The notes under the pieces were generated by a model that saw nothing but the letters and a program-made list of their open reading frames with translations, made no database searches and had not been told where the DNA came from. Positions 9,290 through 19,306 of a stretch of DNA of 64,000 nt are shown here, in pieces. The first letter of the stretch is position 1. Each line of letters begins with the position of its first letter. Made by a program: the position numbers and the translations under genes. Origin of the DNA: Sneathiella marina (GTDB lineage Bacteria; Pseudomonadota; Alphaproteobacteria; Sneathiellales; Sneathiellaceae); the NCBI RefSeq assembly GCF_023746535.1, contig NZ_CP098747.1, positions 310,001-374,000 on the forward strand. Reading direction: 5' to 3'.

Positions 9290-10564
9290 ATGACGGTCGA
9301 AATTCGTGTCCCTGTTCTTGGGGAATCTGTAACCGAGGCGACGGTAGGTCAATGGTTCAAAAAAGTTGGTGATGCTGTCGTAAAGGACGAACCAATTGTT
9401 GAACTGGAAACTGATAAAGTTACCCTTGAAGTAAATGCAACAGAATCAGGGCGACTGGAAGAAATCGTTGTTGCCGAAGGAGAAGATGTCGAAGTCGGTG
9501 CTCTTCTTGGCCAGCTTCTTGCCGGGGGAGCCGGAAATACTTCTGCACCGGCAGAGGCGCCTCCAGAGGAACCCGCAGCCGTTGCGGCTCCTGCTACACC
9601 CGCTCCAGCAGCTACGCCTCCAGCCGCCGCACCGTCAAGCGCGGCCCCGGCATTACCTGCTGCGCAGAAACTAATCGACGAAAATGGATTGAATCCAGCC
9701 TCTATCACCGGTACCGGCAAGGACGGCCGAATTACCAAGGGCGATGTACTTGAAGCCATGGAGAATGGTGGAAGCTCTCCGGCAGCGGCACCTACTGCAC
9801 CAGCAGCTTCAGCGCCGGCTCCTGCTTCCGTATCAGCAGCTCCTTCAGGACCGCGAAGCGAAGAAGCCCGCGAAGAACGCGTAAAAATGACCCGATTGCG
9901 CAAAAGCATCGCGAACCGGCTAAAGGATGCGCAGAACACCGCAGCTATGTTGACGACATATAACGAAGTCGATATGGGCGCTATGCTCGACCTCAGGGCG
10001 GAATACAAGGAACTGTTTCTGAAAAAACATGGCGTTAAGCTTGGCTTTATGTCGTTTTTCACCAAGGCCTGTATTGCTGGCTTAAAGGAACTGCCCGCCG
10101 TGAATGCGGAAATTGATGGCGATGATCTGATTTATAAAAATTATTACAACATGGGTATTGCGGTTGGAACACCTACAGGTCTTGTTGTCCCTGTACTGCG
10201 TGATGCCGATCAGCTCAGTTTTGCAGAAGTCGAAAAAGGTATTGGTGAACTCGGTAAAAAAGCCCGTGACGGCAAACTTAGTATGGCAGACCTTCAAGGG
10301 GGCACATTCACCATCACCAATGGCGGTGTTTATGGGTCATTGATGTCGTCACCGATTTTGAATCCACCACAAGCCGGTGTCCTGGGCATGCATAAAATTC
10401 AAGAGCGGCCGATGGCTGTAAATGGTGAAATTGAAATTCGCCCCATGATGTATCTGGCTCTTACCTATGATCATCGTATCATCGATGGCAAGGAAGCTGT
10501 TACATTTCTAGTCCGTGTGAAAGAAGCCCTCGAAGATCCGCAGCGCCTGCTGCTTGATCTTTAG
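9290..10564 (+). CDS. sucB: dihydrolipoyllysine-residue succinyltransferase (2-oxoglutarate dehydrogenase E2)
   Basis: The 424-residue E2 has one N-terminal lipoyl domain with the lipoylated lysine in [11 protein letters not shown] (Lys43), an Ala/Pro-rich linker at about 80-120, a peripheral subunit-binding domain near 125-160 ([19 protein letters not shown]), a second Ala/Pro linker, and the catalytic trimer-forming domain ending with the active-site motif [11 protein letters not shown]. It transfers succinyl groups to CoA. It follows sucA after nine bases and precedes lpd by 27, forming the complete E1-E2-E3 set. Confidence 0.98.
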   Translation: MTVEIRVPVLGESVTEATVGQWFKKVGDAVVKDEPIVELETDKVTLEVNATESGRLEEIVVAEGEDVEVGALLGQLLAGGAGNTSAPAEAPPEEPAAVAAPATPAPAATPPAAAPSSAAPALPAAQKLIDENGLNPASITGTGKDGRITKGDVLEAMENGGSSPAAAPTAPAASAPAPASVSAAPSGPRSEEAREERVKMTRLRKSIANRLKDAQNTAAMLTTYNEVDMGAMLDLRAEYKELFLKKHGVKLGFMSFFTKACIAGLKELPAVNAEIDGDDLIYKNYYNMGIAVGTPTGLVVPVLRDADQLSFAEVEKGIGELGKKARDGKLSMADLQGGTFTITNGGVYGSLMSSPILNPPQAGVLGMHKIQERPMAVNGEIEIRPMMYLALTYDHRIIDGKEAVTFLVRVKEALEDPQRLLLDL

Positions 10565-10591
10565 TCTTGAGTGTTCTGAAAGAGGAATAAT

Positions 10592-11995
10592 ATGAGCGAC
10601 GAAATTTTCGACCTGGTTATTGTCGGTGGCGGTCCCGGTGGATATACAGCTGCAATTCGGGCGGCTCAGCTGGGCATGAAAACAGCCTGTGTGGAAAAAC
10701 GTGGCGCTTTGGGTGGAACATGTCTGAATGTCGGATGTATTCCGTCAAAGGCATTGCTGCAATCTTCAGAACTATTCGAGGAAGCGCAACATAGTTTTGA
10801 ATCGCGTGGCATATCCACTGGTACCGTAAAGCTGGATTTGAAAAAAATGCTTGGGCAGAAGGATACAACTGTCGAAAGTTTGACCCAGGGAATCGAGTTT
10901 TTGTTCAAGAAAAACAAGGTTACCTACATCAAGGGTGCCGGAGTTCTTCAAGGTGGCGGCCGCGTCGAAGTCACTGGAGAAAACTCTCAAATCCTGAAAG
11001 CAAAAAACATCTTGATTGCGACCGGTTCGGAAGTGACTCCGCTGCCTAATGTGGAGATTGACGAAAAGCAAATTGTTTCCTCCACGGGAGCTCTCGAGCT
11101 ACCCAAGGTCCCTAAAAAAATGATTGTTATTGGCGCAGGTGTCATAGGCTTGGAGCTTGGGACTGTGTGGCGTCGGTTAGGCGCAGAGGTGACTGTTGTC
11201 GAATTTCTTGACCGGATATTACCGGGCACGGATACGGAAGTTGCGAAAACAACTCAACGGATCATGAAGAAACAGGGCATTAAGTTTATGCTCGGAAAGA
11301 AAGTGACCGGCGCCAAAAAAACAAAAACGGCAGTTACACTCTCCTTGGAGCCTGCCAAAGGCGGCGACGCGGAAAGCTTAAAAGCGGATGTAGTGCTTTT
11401 GGCGATTGGACGCCGTCCCTACACCGAGGGACTTGGTCTGGAAGATATCGGTGTAGATCAGGATAAACAGGGCCGAATAGTTGTTGACGAGAATTTTAAG
11501 TCAAGTGTCGATGGAGTGTACGCTATTGGTGATGTAATTGAAGGTCCGATGCTGGCACATAAAGCCGAAGATGAAGGCGTTGTCTGTGTTGAAAAACTTT
11601 CCGGCCAGATGCCGCATATTGATTACAATATAATTCCGGGTGTCATTTACACGTGGCCAGAGGTTGCAACGGTTGGTCAAACGGAAGAGCAATTAAAAGA
11701 ATCCAATGTTGAGTACAATGTCGGCAAGGTTCCCTTCATGGCAAATAGCCGCGCCCGCGCGAATGGATTTACGGACGGTTTCGTCAAAATCCTGGCCGAT
11801 AAAAAAACCGATAAGGTTTTAGGAGTTCATATTATCGGGCCGGACGCGGGGACAATAATCCATGAATGTGTATTGGCTATGGAATTTGGAGCATCTGCAG
11901 AAGATATCGCCCGGACCTGTCACGCGCATCCAACTTTGAACGAGGCTGTAAAAGAAGCGGCACTGGCTGTAGCTGGCCGGACATTAAACAGTTGA
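10592..11995 (+). CDS. lpd: dihydrolipoyl dehydrogenase (E3)
   Basis: The 467-residue flavoprotein reoxidises the lipoyl groups of SucB with NAD+. It has the FAD-binding GGGPGGYTAA, the redox disulfide in GGTCLNVGCIPSK (Cys44/Cys49), the NAD-binding GAGVIGLELG, and the C-terminal dimer-interface catalytic histidine in HAHPTLNEAVKEA. Good AGAGGA ribosome binding site before the ATG. It is the last gene of the suc operon: a strong intrinsic terminator follows its stop. Confidence 0.98.
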   Translation: MSDEIFDLVIVGGGPGGYTAAIRAAQLGMKTACVEKRGALGGTCLNVGCIPSKALLQSSELFEEAQHSFESRGISTGTVKLDLKKMLGQKDTTVESLTQGIEFLFKKNKVTYIKGAGVLQGGGRVEVTGENSQILKAKNILIATGSEVTPLPNVEIDEKQIVSSTGALELPKVPKKMIVIGAGVIGLELGTVWRRLGAEVTVVEFLDRILPGTDTEVAKTTQRIMKKQGIKFMLGKKVTGAKKTKTAVTLSLEPAKGGDAESLKADVVLLAIGRRPYTEGLGLEDIGVDQDKQGRIVVDENFKSSVDGVYAIGDVIEGPMLAHKAEDEGVVCVEKLSGQMPHIDYNIIPGVIYTWPEVATVGQTEEQLKESNVEYNVGKVPFMANSRARANGFTDGFVKILADKKTDKVLGVHIIGPDAGTIIHECVLAMEFGASAEDIARTCHAHPTLNEAVKEAALAVAGRTLNS

Positions 11996-12023
11996 CGCTG
12001 GCGACATAAAGTTATCACAATAC

Positions 12024-12057
12024 AGGGCTGCCTTTTCCGAGGCGGCCCTTATTTTTT
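12024..12057 (+). terminator. intrinsic terminator after lpd
   Basis: Stem AGGGCTGCCT (12024-12033) pairs with AGGCGGCCCT (12040-12049), ten pairs with one wobble, loop of six, followed by TATTTTTT. It closes the sucCDAB-lpd transcription unit. Confidence 0.92.
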
Positions 12058-12095
12058 GCTGGTATTCACCGGCGGCTTTTCTCAAAGGAGACGTT

Positions 12096-12695
12096 ATGAA
12101 GCTCTGTTATAGCCCCCTCTCACCATTTGTTCGCCGTGTTATGATTACGGCAATCGAGCATAATCTACGGGACCGGATTGTCCTCGAAGATTCCGATTCC
12201 AGCAATATATTCAAAGGGAACAACCCATCTAATCCGTTGGGGAAGGTTCCAAGTTTGACATTGGATTCCGGCGAAGTTCTATTCGATTCATATGTGATTT
12301 GTGAATATCTCGATAACATTGGCGAAGGCCCGTCGTTGTTTCCCGAAGCAGGGCCTGAACGCACAAGAATATTGACATTGTATGCCATGGCTGACGGCAT
12401 GACGGATGCGGCATATCAACGCCGTATGGACAGTATCATGCCGGATGGCGAGGGCTCACCTAGCTGGAACGCAAGGCTGAGGCTTGCCATGGAAACCTGC
12501 TTGGACGTTATGGAAACGCAGGCTGAAAGCTATGATGGACTGTTGAATATTGGAACAATTTCTGTTGCCAGCGCATTGGGGTATCACGACTTCCGTTTTT
12601 CGGATGAAAAATGGCGGAATGGTCGACCAAAATTGACAGCTTGGTATGAAGCCATAGCAACACGTCCGTCTATTGCGAGTACATCTCCAGAGTAA
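12096..12695 (+). CDS. glutathione S-transferase family protein
   Basis: The 199-residue protein has an N-terminal thioredoxin-like half (KLCYSPLSPFVRRV, then NPLGKVPSLTLDSGEVLFDSYVICEYLD, which contains the cis-Pro and the Ser/Asp glutathione-contact segment) and an all-helical C-terminal half. It resembles the small bacterial GSTs of the YibF type. A strong AAGGAG precedes the ATG. It lies after the lpd terminator and 15 bases before an MFS transporter gene, with which it may share a transcript. The substrate is unknown. Confidence 0.88.
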   Translation: MKLCYSPLSPFVRRVMITAIEHNLRDRIVLEDSDSSNIFKGNNPSNPLGKVPSLTLDSGEVLFDSYVICEYLDNIGEGPSLFPEAGPERTRILTLYAMADGMTDAAYQRRMDSIMPDGEGSPSWNARLRLAMETCLDVMETQAESYDGLLNIGTISVASALGYHDFRFSDEKWRNGRPKLTAWYEAIATRPSIASTSPE

Positions 12696-12710
12696 AGAAG
12701 GGCGGATACC

Positions 12711-13898
12711 TTGACTGCCGTTCGACTTACCATTGCGCTTTGCGTTGCCGAAATTCTGGCCATGTCGTCTTTTGCGTCATTTCCGGCGCTTACACCGTTT
12801 TTCTTTGAGCATTGGGCTTTAACAGGAACCGATGCCGGCTGGATAAACGGTATGTTCTTTTTTGGCTTTATGCTGGTTGGCCCGCTTTCCACTTCCTTTA
12901 CAGATCGGGTTGACGCACGAAATGTATTTCTTGCGGGCTGTACTCTGGCAGGAATTGGGACATATGGTTTCGCTTTTCATGCGGATGATTTCTGGAGCAC
13001 ACTGCCATGGCGGTTTCTTTCTGGTGCCGGATTGGGATGTACATATATGCCCGGCTTGAAACTTTTGACGGATCGGTTACCGCAGGGTGATCAATCGCGT
13101 TCTATTGCTTTTTACACAGCGAGTTTTTCCTGCGGATCCGCTGTTTCATTTCTCGCTGTCGGCCAAATTTTTCTTTGGTTGGATTGGAAGTCCTCTCTGG
13201 CGGTGATCATCATCGGTCCGCCACTCGCCATCGCGATTATTCTCATTTGCACCAAGCCGTTGAAGTCTGCGAATAAACGCCCCTGGTCGCAAATTATGAA
13301 CTACGCACCGGTTGTCCGGAATAGATTTACGATGGGATATATTCTCGGCTATGTGGTCCATACCTGGGAGTTGGTAGCCATGCGATCATTTATGCTCGCG
13401 TTTCTTGCCTATTCTCATACTCTGACTAACGCGCCCGCCTGGATGGAGGTTTCCGCGATAACAGCTTTTGCCGTTTTTCTTGGCCTGCCGTCCAGCATTT
13501 TGGGAAACGAGTTATCTCTGAAAATCGGTAGACGTCGATCTATTACAATCATAATGGTCATTTCGTTTATTGTTTCCTGCTTTATTGGCTTTACAGCGGA
13601 TTTGCCATTTGTATTTGTTGTCGCCGTTGCATCTCTGTACGGTATTACCATTACGGCAGATTCGTCCTCATTGACTGCTGGCGCCGTCGGGAGTTCCCCG
13701 CTGGAATTAAAGGGAGCAACCATGGCGGTTCATAGTTTTCTTGGATTTACAGGAGGCATGTTGGGGCCAGTTGTCGCCGGCATAGTTTTAGACAGTGCTG
13801 GTGGGCCAACGGATACATTTGGTTGGGGCTTGATGTTTGCCTCTGTCGGGGCCGTCACTCTTCTCGGACCGTTTTTTCTTCGCTTGACCCGTGACTAA
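12711..13898 (+). CDS. MFS transporter
   Basis: The 395-residue protein has about 12 hydrophobic segments with an MFS-like loop (FTDRVDARNVFLAG) after the second helix and charged loops at mid-protein (KPLKSANKRPW). It begins with TTG at 12711; GGCGGA lies upstream at proper spacing and no better ATG exists without losing the first helix. The first ATG downstream is inside the first helix. The substrate cannot be read from sequence. It may be co-transcribed with the GST gene. Its stop overlaps the convergent xerC stop by four bases. Confidence 0.85.
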   Translation: MTAVRLTIALCVAEILAMSSFASFPALTPFFFEHWALTGTDAGWINGMFFFGFMLVGPLSTSFTDRVDARNVFLAGCTLAGIGTYGFAFHADDFWSTLPWRFLSGAGLGCTYMPGLKLLTDRLPQGDQSRSIAFYTASFSCGSAVSFLAVGQIFLWLDWKSSLAVIIIGPPLAIAIILICTKPLKSANKRPWSQIMNYAPVVRNRFTMGYILGYVVHTWELVAMRSFMLAFLAYSHTLTNAPAWMEVSAITAFAVFLGLPSSILGNELSLKIGRRRSITIIMVISFIVSCFIGFTADLPFVFVVAVASLYGITITADSSSLTAGAVGSSPLELKGATMAVHSFLGFTGGMLGPVVAGIVLDSAGGPTDTFGWGLMFASVGAVTLLGPFFLRLTRD

Positions 13899-14812
13899 GT
13901 CTTCGGATGCGCCTTGTCATAAACAGCTAACAGTTTTTCCATATCAAGGTCAGTATATCGCTGTGTTGATGACAGTGACGCATGCCCTAAGAGTTCTTGG
14001 ATGGATCGTAAATCGCCACCCCCTTCTAGTAAATGGGTTGCGAAACTATGTCGAAGCGCGTGAGGCGTAGCGGTTTCAGGTAAATTCAAATTACGCCGTA
14101 ATGACTGCATTTTGAGTTGTATGACACGAGCGCTTAATCTCTTGCCTCGTCGTCCGACGAAAAGCGGGCCCTTTCCCGTCAAGGGATAGGGACATTGATT
14201 GGTATATAAATTCAATGCCTCCCGTACAGCAGGAAGGACAGGCACCATCCGCTCCTTATTCCCTTTTCCGACAAGTGTCAGGATGTCTGAAGTGGGAATA
14301 TCACCGTAGTTTAGCGATAAGGCTTCTCCAATACGCAACCCGCATCCATATAAAAGCGTCAATACTGCTGCGTCACGATTTTGTATCCAGTGGGGCTCTG
14401 TTGTCTCTTGTATGCTATCCAGAAGGTTCCGGGTGTCCTGTGCTGAAATGGGGCGGGGCAGCTTCACGCCGGCTTTTGGCGTACGGATTGTTTTGAGGTA
14501 CGGGTTATGGATATATTCGTCTCGCTCCTGCCTTTTGTAAAAGCTTCTTATTGAAGAAAGAACACGGCGAAGAGAGGATGCCGATAAACCTTCATTTCTT
14601 CGATAGGCAAGATACGCCCTGAAATCTGCGGCACGCAATGCTTCAAGATTTTGCAAATCGGGTTCTTTTGCGATATGGCCTGTAATGAAACTCAGGAAAT
14701 CTCGGACATCCCGTTCATATGCTTCCAGAGTATGAGGGCTTACTTTCTTTTCATGGCGAAGCCAACTTATCCAGTTTTCGAACGCGTCACTAAGGGGAGG
14801 AAGGCCTTGCAT
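13895..14812 (-). CDS. xerC: tyrosine recombinase XerC
   Basis: The 305-residue recombinase resolves chromosome dimers at dif together with XerD. It has the N-terminal SAM-like DNA-binding domain (KKVSPHTLEAYERDVRDFLSF) and the catalytic set: Arg in GCGLRIGEAL, Lys in GKGNKERMVPV, His/Arg in HALRHSFATHL, His in LLGHASLSSTQRY and the Tyr nucleophile in that last motif. The ATG at 14812 lies two bases after the stop of the DUF484 gene; an in-frame TTG at 14851 would overlap that gene by 37 bases. DUF484-xerC pairing is common in proteobacteria, so this is the housekeeping recombinase and not a mobile-element integrase. Confidence 0.95.
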   Translation of the reverse strand: MQGLPPLSDAFENWISWLRHEKKVSPHTLEAYERDVRDFLSFITGHIAKEPDLQNLEALRAADFRAYLAYRRNEGLSASSLRRVLSSIRSFYKRQERDEYIHNPYLKTIRTPKAGVKLPRPISAQDTRNLLDSIQETTEPHWIQNRDAAVLTLLYGCGLRIGEALSLNYGDIPTSDILTLVGKGNKERMVPVLPAVREALNLYTNQCPYPLTGKGPLFVGRRGKRLSARVIQLKMQSLRRNLNLPETATPHALRHSFATHLLEGGGDLRSIQELLGHASLSSTQRYTDLDMEKLLAVYDKAHPKT

Positions 14813-14814
14813 GA

Positions 14815-15540
14815 CTAATCCGATTTTTGCTCCAGCCACATCTGGAGGCAAGATTGCATGGTAATCGCCAGGAAAGTCAGTAATTCCGTGCCTTGGTCTT
14901 GTTGAAAATGATCTGATTCACGACTGCCAAAGGCAATCATGGCATTGGCGTGAAGTGAGGGAACATCGAGTTTGATGAGCGCATCTGAATGAACCAAATC
15001 TTTGGCAGGGCCAAAAATTGCCTTGGATTTAGGGGCGACCGCCCGCAGAATTATTTCACGCCCATGCCAGTTTGCTCTTTCGATACTGCCTTCCTTCAAT
15101 CGTTGCAAACCGGTCATTTCCGGCAAGGAAACCGGTCCATCTTCTATACATAACGTAATGACGTCGATTTCCAAAAGCTCTGGAAGATCTTGCGTAAGGA
15201 TATGGACAAAATGATTGAGGCTTGTTGCAGACAAAATAGCTTTTACAGAAGCATGTACCATATTTTGCGTATGAGAATTTGCGCGAGATGCTTTAATAAA
15301 TTCGTTCTGGGCAGCAGATAAATCTGCAATTTCTTTTTGCAGCCGGTTTACCAGGACGGACTGCATATCTATGACGCCATCACCTGTAACTCTTTCGGAC
15401 GGAAGTGAAGGAGCCAGTAACCCGGCATTGTTCGATAAAAAATCAGGATGGGAAATCAGCCAGTTTCGAACATCTTCCTCATTAATATCTTCAATTCGGG
15501 ATTGCAGATTTTCCGTTTTGCTGTCTGATTTTTTACTCAC
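14815..15540 (-). CDS. DUF484 family protein
   Basis: The 241-residue protein belongs to DUF484, a GAF-like family of unknown biochemical role that is usually encoded next to xerC. Visible features: an N-terminal helix pair with DVRNWLISHPDFLSNNAGLL (residues about 24-43, the family signature), a short coiled-coil stretch (LVNRLQKEIADLSAAQNEF), then a mixed alpha/beta GAF-like part. It starts with GTG at 15540. The order fsa - DUF484 - xerC on the minus strand with small gaps suggests one operon. Confidence 0.88.
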   Translation of the reverse strand: MSKKSDSKTENLQSRIEDINEEDVRNWLISHPDFLSNNAGLLAPSLPSERVTGDGVIDMQSVLVNRLQKEIADLSAAQNEFIKASRANSHTQNMVHASVKAILSATSLNHFVHILTQDLPELLEIDVITLCIEDGPVSLPEMTGLQRLKEGSIERANWHGREIILRAVAPKSKAIFGPAKDLVHSDALIKLDVPSLHANAMIAFGSRESDHFQQDQGTELLTFLAITMQSCLQMWLEQKSD

Positions 15541-15563
15541 TATTTCATCTCACTAATTGGCTA

Positions 15564-16223
15564 TTAATCCAAAATCTTTTGGCCGGTTTTTTCCCAATCT
15601 GCAAGGAAGGCGGACAATCCCTTGTCGGTCAATGGGTGGGAAACCAACTGCTTGAGAACGGAGGGTGGGATAGTACAAACATCCGCACCCATGAGAGCTG
15701 CATCGACGATATGTGTCGGGTTGCGAATTGACGCGACAAGAACTTCCGTTTCCATGCTTGGGTAATTTTCATAGATCTGGACGATGTCACCAATAAGATC
15801 CATGCCAGTTTGCCCGATATCATCCAGCCGGCCCACAAACGGAGAAATGAACGCTGCTCCTGCTTTCGCGGCCAAAATCGCTTGGGCGGCAGAAAAGCAA
15901 AGTGTGACATTTACCTGCGTACCTGCTTTACTAAGTTGAGAGCAGGTTTTGAGCCCGGCCATTGTCAGCGGCACTTTAACAGCAACATTTTCCGCCAGAC
16001 CTGCTAGCCGTTTTCCCTCTTCAAGCATGGTTTCGTAATCTGTTGCAGCGACTTCAGCGCTCACAGGGCCCTCTGTCAGGCTGCAAATCTCTTTGATGAC
16101 CTCAAAGAAATCCCGGCCAGATTTTGCGACTAATGACGGATTTGTTGTTACGCCGTCCAACAGGCCGGTGTCTGATAATTCTCTTATTTCTTCTGTGTCG
16201 GCTGTATCAACAAAAAATTTCAT
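15564..16223 (-). CDS. fsa: fructose-6-phosphate aldolase / transaldolase-like (FSA/TalC family)
   Basis: The 219-residue product has the short transaldolase layout: start [26 protein letters not shown], the Schiff-base lysine in [14 protein letters not shown], and [13 protein letters not shown]. The length (about 215-220) fits the FSA/TalC subfamily of small decameric enzymes. Many alphaproteobacterial members are annotated as transaldolase, so transaldolase and F6P-aldolase activities cannot be separated from sequence alone. The frame extends to 16271, but the ATG at 16223 gives the conserved N-terminus. It is divergent from priA. Confidence 0.93.
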   Translation of the reverse strand: MKFFVDTADTEEIRELSDTGLLDGVTTNPSLVAKSGRDFFEVIKEICSLTEGPVSAEVAATDYETMLEEGKRLAGLAENVAVKVPLTMAGLKTCSQLSKAGTQVNVTLCFSAAQAILAAKAGAAFISPFVGRLDDIGQTGMDLIGDIVQIYENYPSMETEVLVASIRNPTHIVDAALMGADVCTIPPSVLKQLVSHPLTDKGLSAFLADWEKTGQKILD

Positions 16224-16358
16224 TGTTATCTCGAATCCTGTAAAACTGGGTGCTTGGAACTGGGTGTTCACTCTCTATAATTCTTTTGATTGAAAAGAAC
16301 AATCAACCTTAATGAATAACGACTGGTTCCTCGTGTCATAATAGTCTATCGCATAGAT

Positions 16359-18539
16359 ATGAGCAGTACAAACAAACATCGACGTGTTCGTGTTCTCCTG
16401 CCTCTCGCCGTGGGCGATGTCTACGATTATCGAGCGCCGGAGGAAATGGGAGTTATCCTTGGACAATTCGTAACCGTTCCCTTGGGACGCCGGGAGGTTA
16501 CCGGTGTGGTTTGGGAAGAGGCACCGAATTCCAGTTTACCGGAGACGCGCATGAAGGATATTCTTGATATCCTGCCTGCGCCGATCCTTCCCGAGGATAG
16601 CCGAGCATTTGTGGACTGGGTTGCAAAATATACCATGCAACAGCGAGGCCGGGTTTTACGAATGGCGATGAGCGTACCGGATGCGCTATATCCCAAACCA
16701 CCGCGAATTGGATATCGGTTTACGGGAAAGCAGCCTGAGAAACTAACATCTGCTCGCAAGCGGGTACTGGAAATCGCCACAGACGGTCCAGCTTTGACGG
16801 CGGCAGACCTCAGTAGCCTCGCGGCGGTCAGCAGTTCGGTTGTGAAAGGGTTGGCAGCTCTTTCTGTATTGGAAAGCGTCAAATTACCATCAGAAAAGCC
16901 AATTAATAAGCCTGATTGGCAAAAGCCGGGCTCGGTTTTGTCTGATGATCAGGAAATGGCAGCCAAACATCTCGTACAAATGGTCGACAAAAATACGTTC
17001 GATGTTTCTCTTCTTCATGGGGTTACAGGATCGGGGAAAACAGAAGTCTATTTTGAAATGATTGCCACCTGTCTCAAGCAAAACCGACAGGCACTGGTGC
17101 TCCTTCCGGAAATAGCCCTGTCTTCGCAGTGGCTGGCCCGGTTTGAGGATCGATTTGGGACGAGACCGGTCGAATGGCATTCGGACTTAAGCCAAGCCGA
17201 ACGCCGGAGAAACTGGCGTGCCGTAATTGAGGGGCGTGCAGATGTTGTTGTTGGCGCCCGGTCCGCTTTATTTCTGCCCTTTCCCGACCTTGGCGTTATC
17301 GTGGTGGATGAGGAGCATGAGGCTTCTTTCAAACAAGATGAAGGCGTTCCCTATAATGCTCGGGATATGGCTGTCGTTCGCGGGAAAATAGGAAATTTCC
17401 CGATAGTTCTTGCTTCGGCGACGCCGTCTCTTGAAACACTGATCAATGCGCAATCAAATCGCTACGCTTATTTGAAGCTGCCCTCTCGCTTCGGTGGCGC
17501 TGCTCTCCCGGAAGTCCACATCGTCGATTTAAAAGAACATAGTCCCGGATCGCAACGTTGGATATCAGAGCCATTGAGGAAAGCTACAGAGGCGACACTG
17601 GAAGCTGGCCAGCAGGCAATGCTCTTTCTGAACCGTCGGGGATATGCGCCATTGACCCTTTGTGATACATGCGGGCATCGATTGCAATGCCCTCATTGTA
17701 GCGCCTGGCTTGTCGAGCATCGATTGATAAAGAGGCTGCAATGTCATCATTGCGGCTATACCGCGCAAACGCCTCGCCAATGTCCTGAATGTGAAACAGA
17801 AGAAAGTTTTAAGGCCTGCGGTCCAGGTATTGAACGATTGGCCGAGGAAGCGGAATTGCTTTTTCCCGATAAAAATATTGCAACGATAGCCAGCGACACC
17901 GTAACCAGCCCGCGCGCGGCCGCTGAGTTTGTTGGCGCGATGGAGCGCGGTGAAATAGATCTCCTTATCGGTACTCAAATTATTGCGAAAGGGTACCATT
18001 TTCCGAATTTGACAATGGTTGGTATTATTGATGCGGATCTTGGGCTGGCTGGGGGGGATTTGCGCGCTTCGGAGCGCACCTATCAATTGCTTTCGCAGGT
18101 TGCCGGCCGCGCGGGCCGAGAAGCTCAAAAAGGAAAAGTGATATTACAATCTCATATTCCAGAGCATCCGGTCATTGACGCTATTGTTCATCAGGATGAA
18201 GAAGCCTTCTTTGCATTTGAGACTTCAGCGCGCCAGGAAGCCCGTATGCCGCCTTTCGGTCGGCTGGCCGCTTTGGTCCTTTCAAGTATTGATGCCGAAT
18301 CAGTTGCCGGATTCGCCAGTTTATTGGCGCGCTCTGCTCCGATTGCGGACAATTTTATTATTTTGGGGCCGGCACCCGCCCCTTTATCCATGATAAGAGG
18401 GCGCCATAGATACAGATTTCTGGTCAAATGCGATAAAGCTATGAATATTCAAGCTGTGATAGGAAATTGGTTGAAGGGCCGGAAAGTACCAAGCAATGTC
18501 AGGCTTCAAATAGATATTGACCCCTATAATTTCATGTAA
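16359..18539 (+). CDS. priA: primosomal protein N' (replication restart helicase PriA)
   Basis: The 726-residue superfamily 2 helicase reloads the replisome at stalled forks. It has the N-terminal 3'-DNA-binding domain (VLLPLAVGDVYDYRAP), Walker A in LHGVTGSGKTEVY, DEEH in VVDEEHEASFKQ, the zinc-binding region with four CxxC pairs between about residues 432 and 485 (CDTCGHRLQCPHC ... CHHCGY ... CPEC), and motif VI in VAGRAGR. The length is standard. In alphaproteobacteria priA often lies just before the atp F1 operon, as here. Confidence 0.97.
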   Translation: MSSTNKHRRVRVLLPLAVGDVYDYRAPEEMGVILGQFVTVPLGRREVTGVVWEEAPNSSLPETRMKDILDILPAPILPEDSRAFVDWVAKYTMQQRGRVLRMAMSVPDALYPKPPRIGYRFTGKQPEKLTSARKRVLEIATDGPALTAADLSSLAAVSSSVVKGLAALSVLESVKLPSEKPINKPDWQKPGSVLSDDQEMAAKHLVQMVDKNTFDVSLLHGVTGSGKTEVYFEMIATCLKQNRQALVLLPEIALSSQWLARFEDRFGTRPVEWHSDLSQAERRRNWRAVIEGRADVVVGARSALFLPFPDLGVIVVDEEHEASFKQDEGVPYNARDMAVVRGKIGNFPIVLASATPSLETLINAQSNRYAYLKLPSRFGGAALPEVHIVDLKEHSPGSQRWISEPLRKATEATLEAGQQAMLFLNRRGYAPLTLCDTCGHRLQCPHCSAWLVEHRLIKRLQCHHCGYTAQTPRQCPECETEESFKACGPGIERLAEEAELLFPDKNIATIASDTVTSPRAAAEFVGAMERGEIDLLIGTQIIAKGYHFPNLTMVGIIDADLGLAGGDLRASERTYQLLSQVAGRAGREAQKGKVILQSHIPEHPVIDAIVHQDEEAFFAFETSARQEARMPPFGRLAALVLSSIDAESVAGFASLLARSAPIADNFIILGPAPAPLSMIRGRHRYRFLVKCDKAMNIQAVIGNWLKGRKVPSNVRLQIDIDPYNFM

Positions 18540-18555
18540 AATATCGCAAATTAAA

Positions 18556-18582
18556 GTCTTTCTGGAGTTAAAGACGATTTTT
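18556..18582 (+). terminator. weak terminator-like hairpin after priA
   Basis: GTCTTT (18556-18561) pairs with AAAGAC (18570-18575), eight-base loop, then GATTTTT. The stem is short, so termination before the atp operon is plausible but uncertain. Confidence 0.4.
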
Positions 18583-18745
18583 GATGAATAAACTGGTCTG
18601 CAGCATATTGCCACCCGGATTTCCCTGTGCTAATAACCCGGTGCCTTGCTAGCGGGACCTTGAAATTCAGGTGCTGAAAGTTTGGTGATTAAAAGTTTTT
18701 GTCCGGCGCAATTCGCGTCTTTTTTTCAGGCTTGGGGATCGTTCC

Positions 18746-19306
18746 TTGTCAGCTGAGAACATAACAGTTTCCGGTATTTCGGGTCGTTATGCGACAGCCC
18801 TGTTTGATTTGTCTTCTGAAGCGAAGCAGTTCGATACAGTGGCGGCAGATTTGACCACGATAAAATCGATGATGGCGGAGAGCGATGATCTCGTCCGTCT
18901 CGTTCGCAGTCCACTTATCAGCCGTGATGATCAGGCAAAGGCCATGGCGGCCGTACTTGAAAAATTGGGTGTAAGTGATCTCGTTCGTCGTTTTGTTGGC
19001 ACAGTCGCCCAGAACCGTCGTCTTTTCGCTCTGCCGGACATGATAGATGATTTTGGTAAATTGCTTGCTGCAGAACGCGGTGAGGTAGTTGCCAAGGTAA
19101 TTTCCGCCAAGAAGCTGAGTGATAGTCAGTTAGAAGCTATTTCATCGGCTCTTAAATCCGCCATCAAAAGCGATGTCAGCCTTGAGGCGGATGTGGATGA
19201 TAGCCTGATTGGGGGCTTAATAGTAAAAGTTGGTTCACGTATGGTCGATAGCTCGATCCGAACCAAGCTTCAGAATCTCAAGTTTGCGATGAAAGGGGTT
19301 GGGTGA
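18746..19306 (+). CDS. atpH: F0F1 ATP synthase subunit delta
   Basis: The 186-residue delta subunit links the F1 head to the peripheral stalk. [15 protein letters not shown] at the N-terminus and [25 protein letters not shown] in the middle are family hallmarks, and the C-terminus has the conserved [25 protein letters not shown]. The start is a TTG at 18746 with GGGGA upstream; the N-terminal sequence fits alphaproteobacterial AtpH, which often uses a non-ATG start. It is the first gene of atpHAGDC and overlaps atpA by one base. The F0 genes are not in this window, as is normal in this class. Confidence 0.95.
   Translation: MSAENITVSGISGRYATALFDLSSEAKQFDTVAADLTTIKSMMAESDDLVRLVRSPLISRDDQAKAMAAVLEKLGVSDLVRRFVGTVAQNRRLFALPDMIDDFGKLLAAERGEVVAKVISAKKLSDSQLEAISSALKSAIKSDVSLEADVDDSLIGGLIVKVGSRMVDSSIRTKLQNLKFAMKGVG

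Noticed and set aside
9349-10065. Long minus-strand open frame (238 codons) inside sucB
   Set aside because: It is opposite the Ala/Pro-rich linkers of sucB, gives a low-complexity Ala/Gly/Ser product and has no family signature. sucB is certain.
13895-14812. Tyrosine recombinase as a sign of a mobile element
   Set aside because: It pairs with DUF484 and sits among housekeeping genes, as chromosomal xerC does. No attachment repeats or cargo genes were seen.
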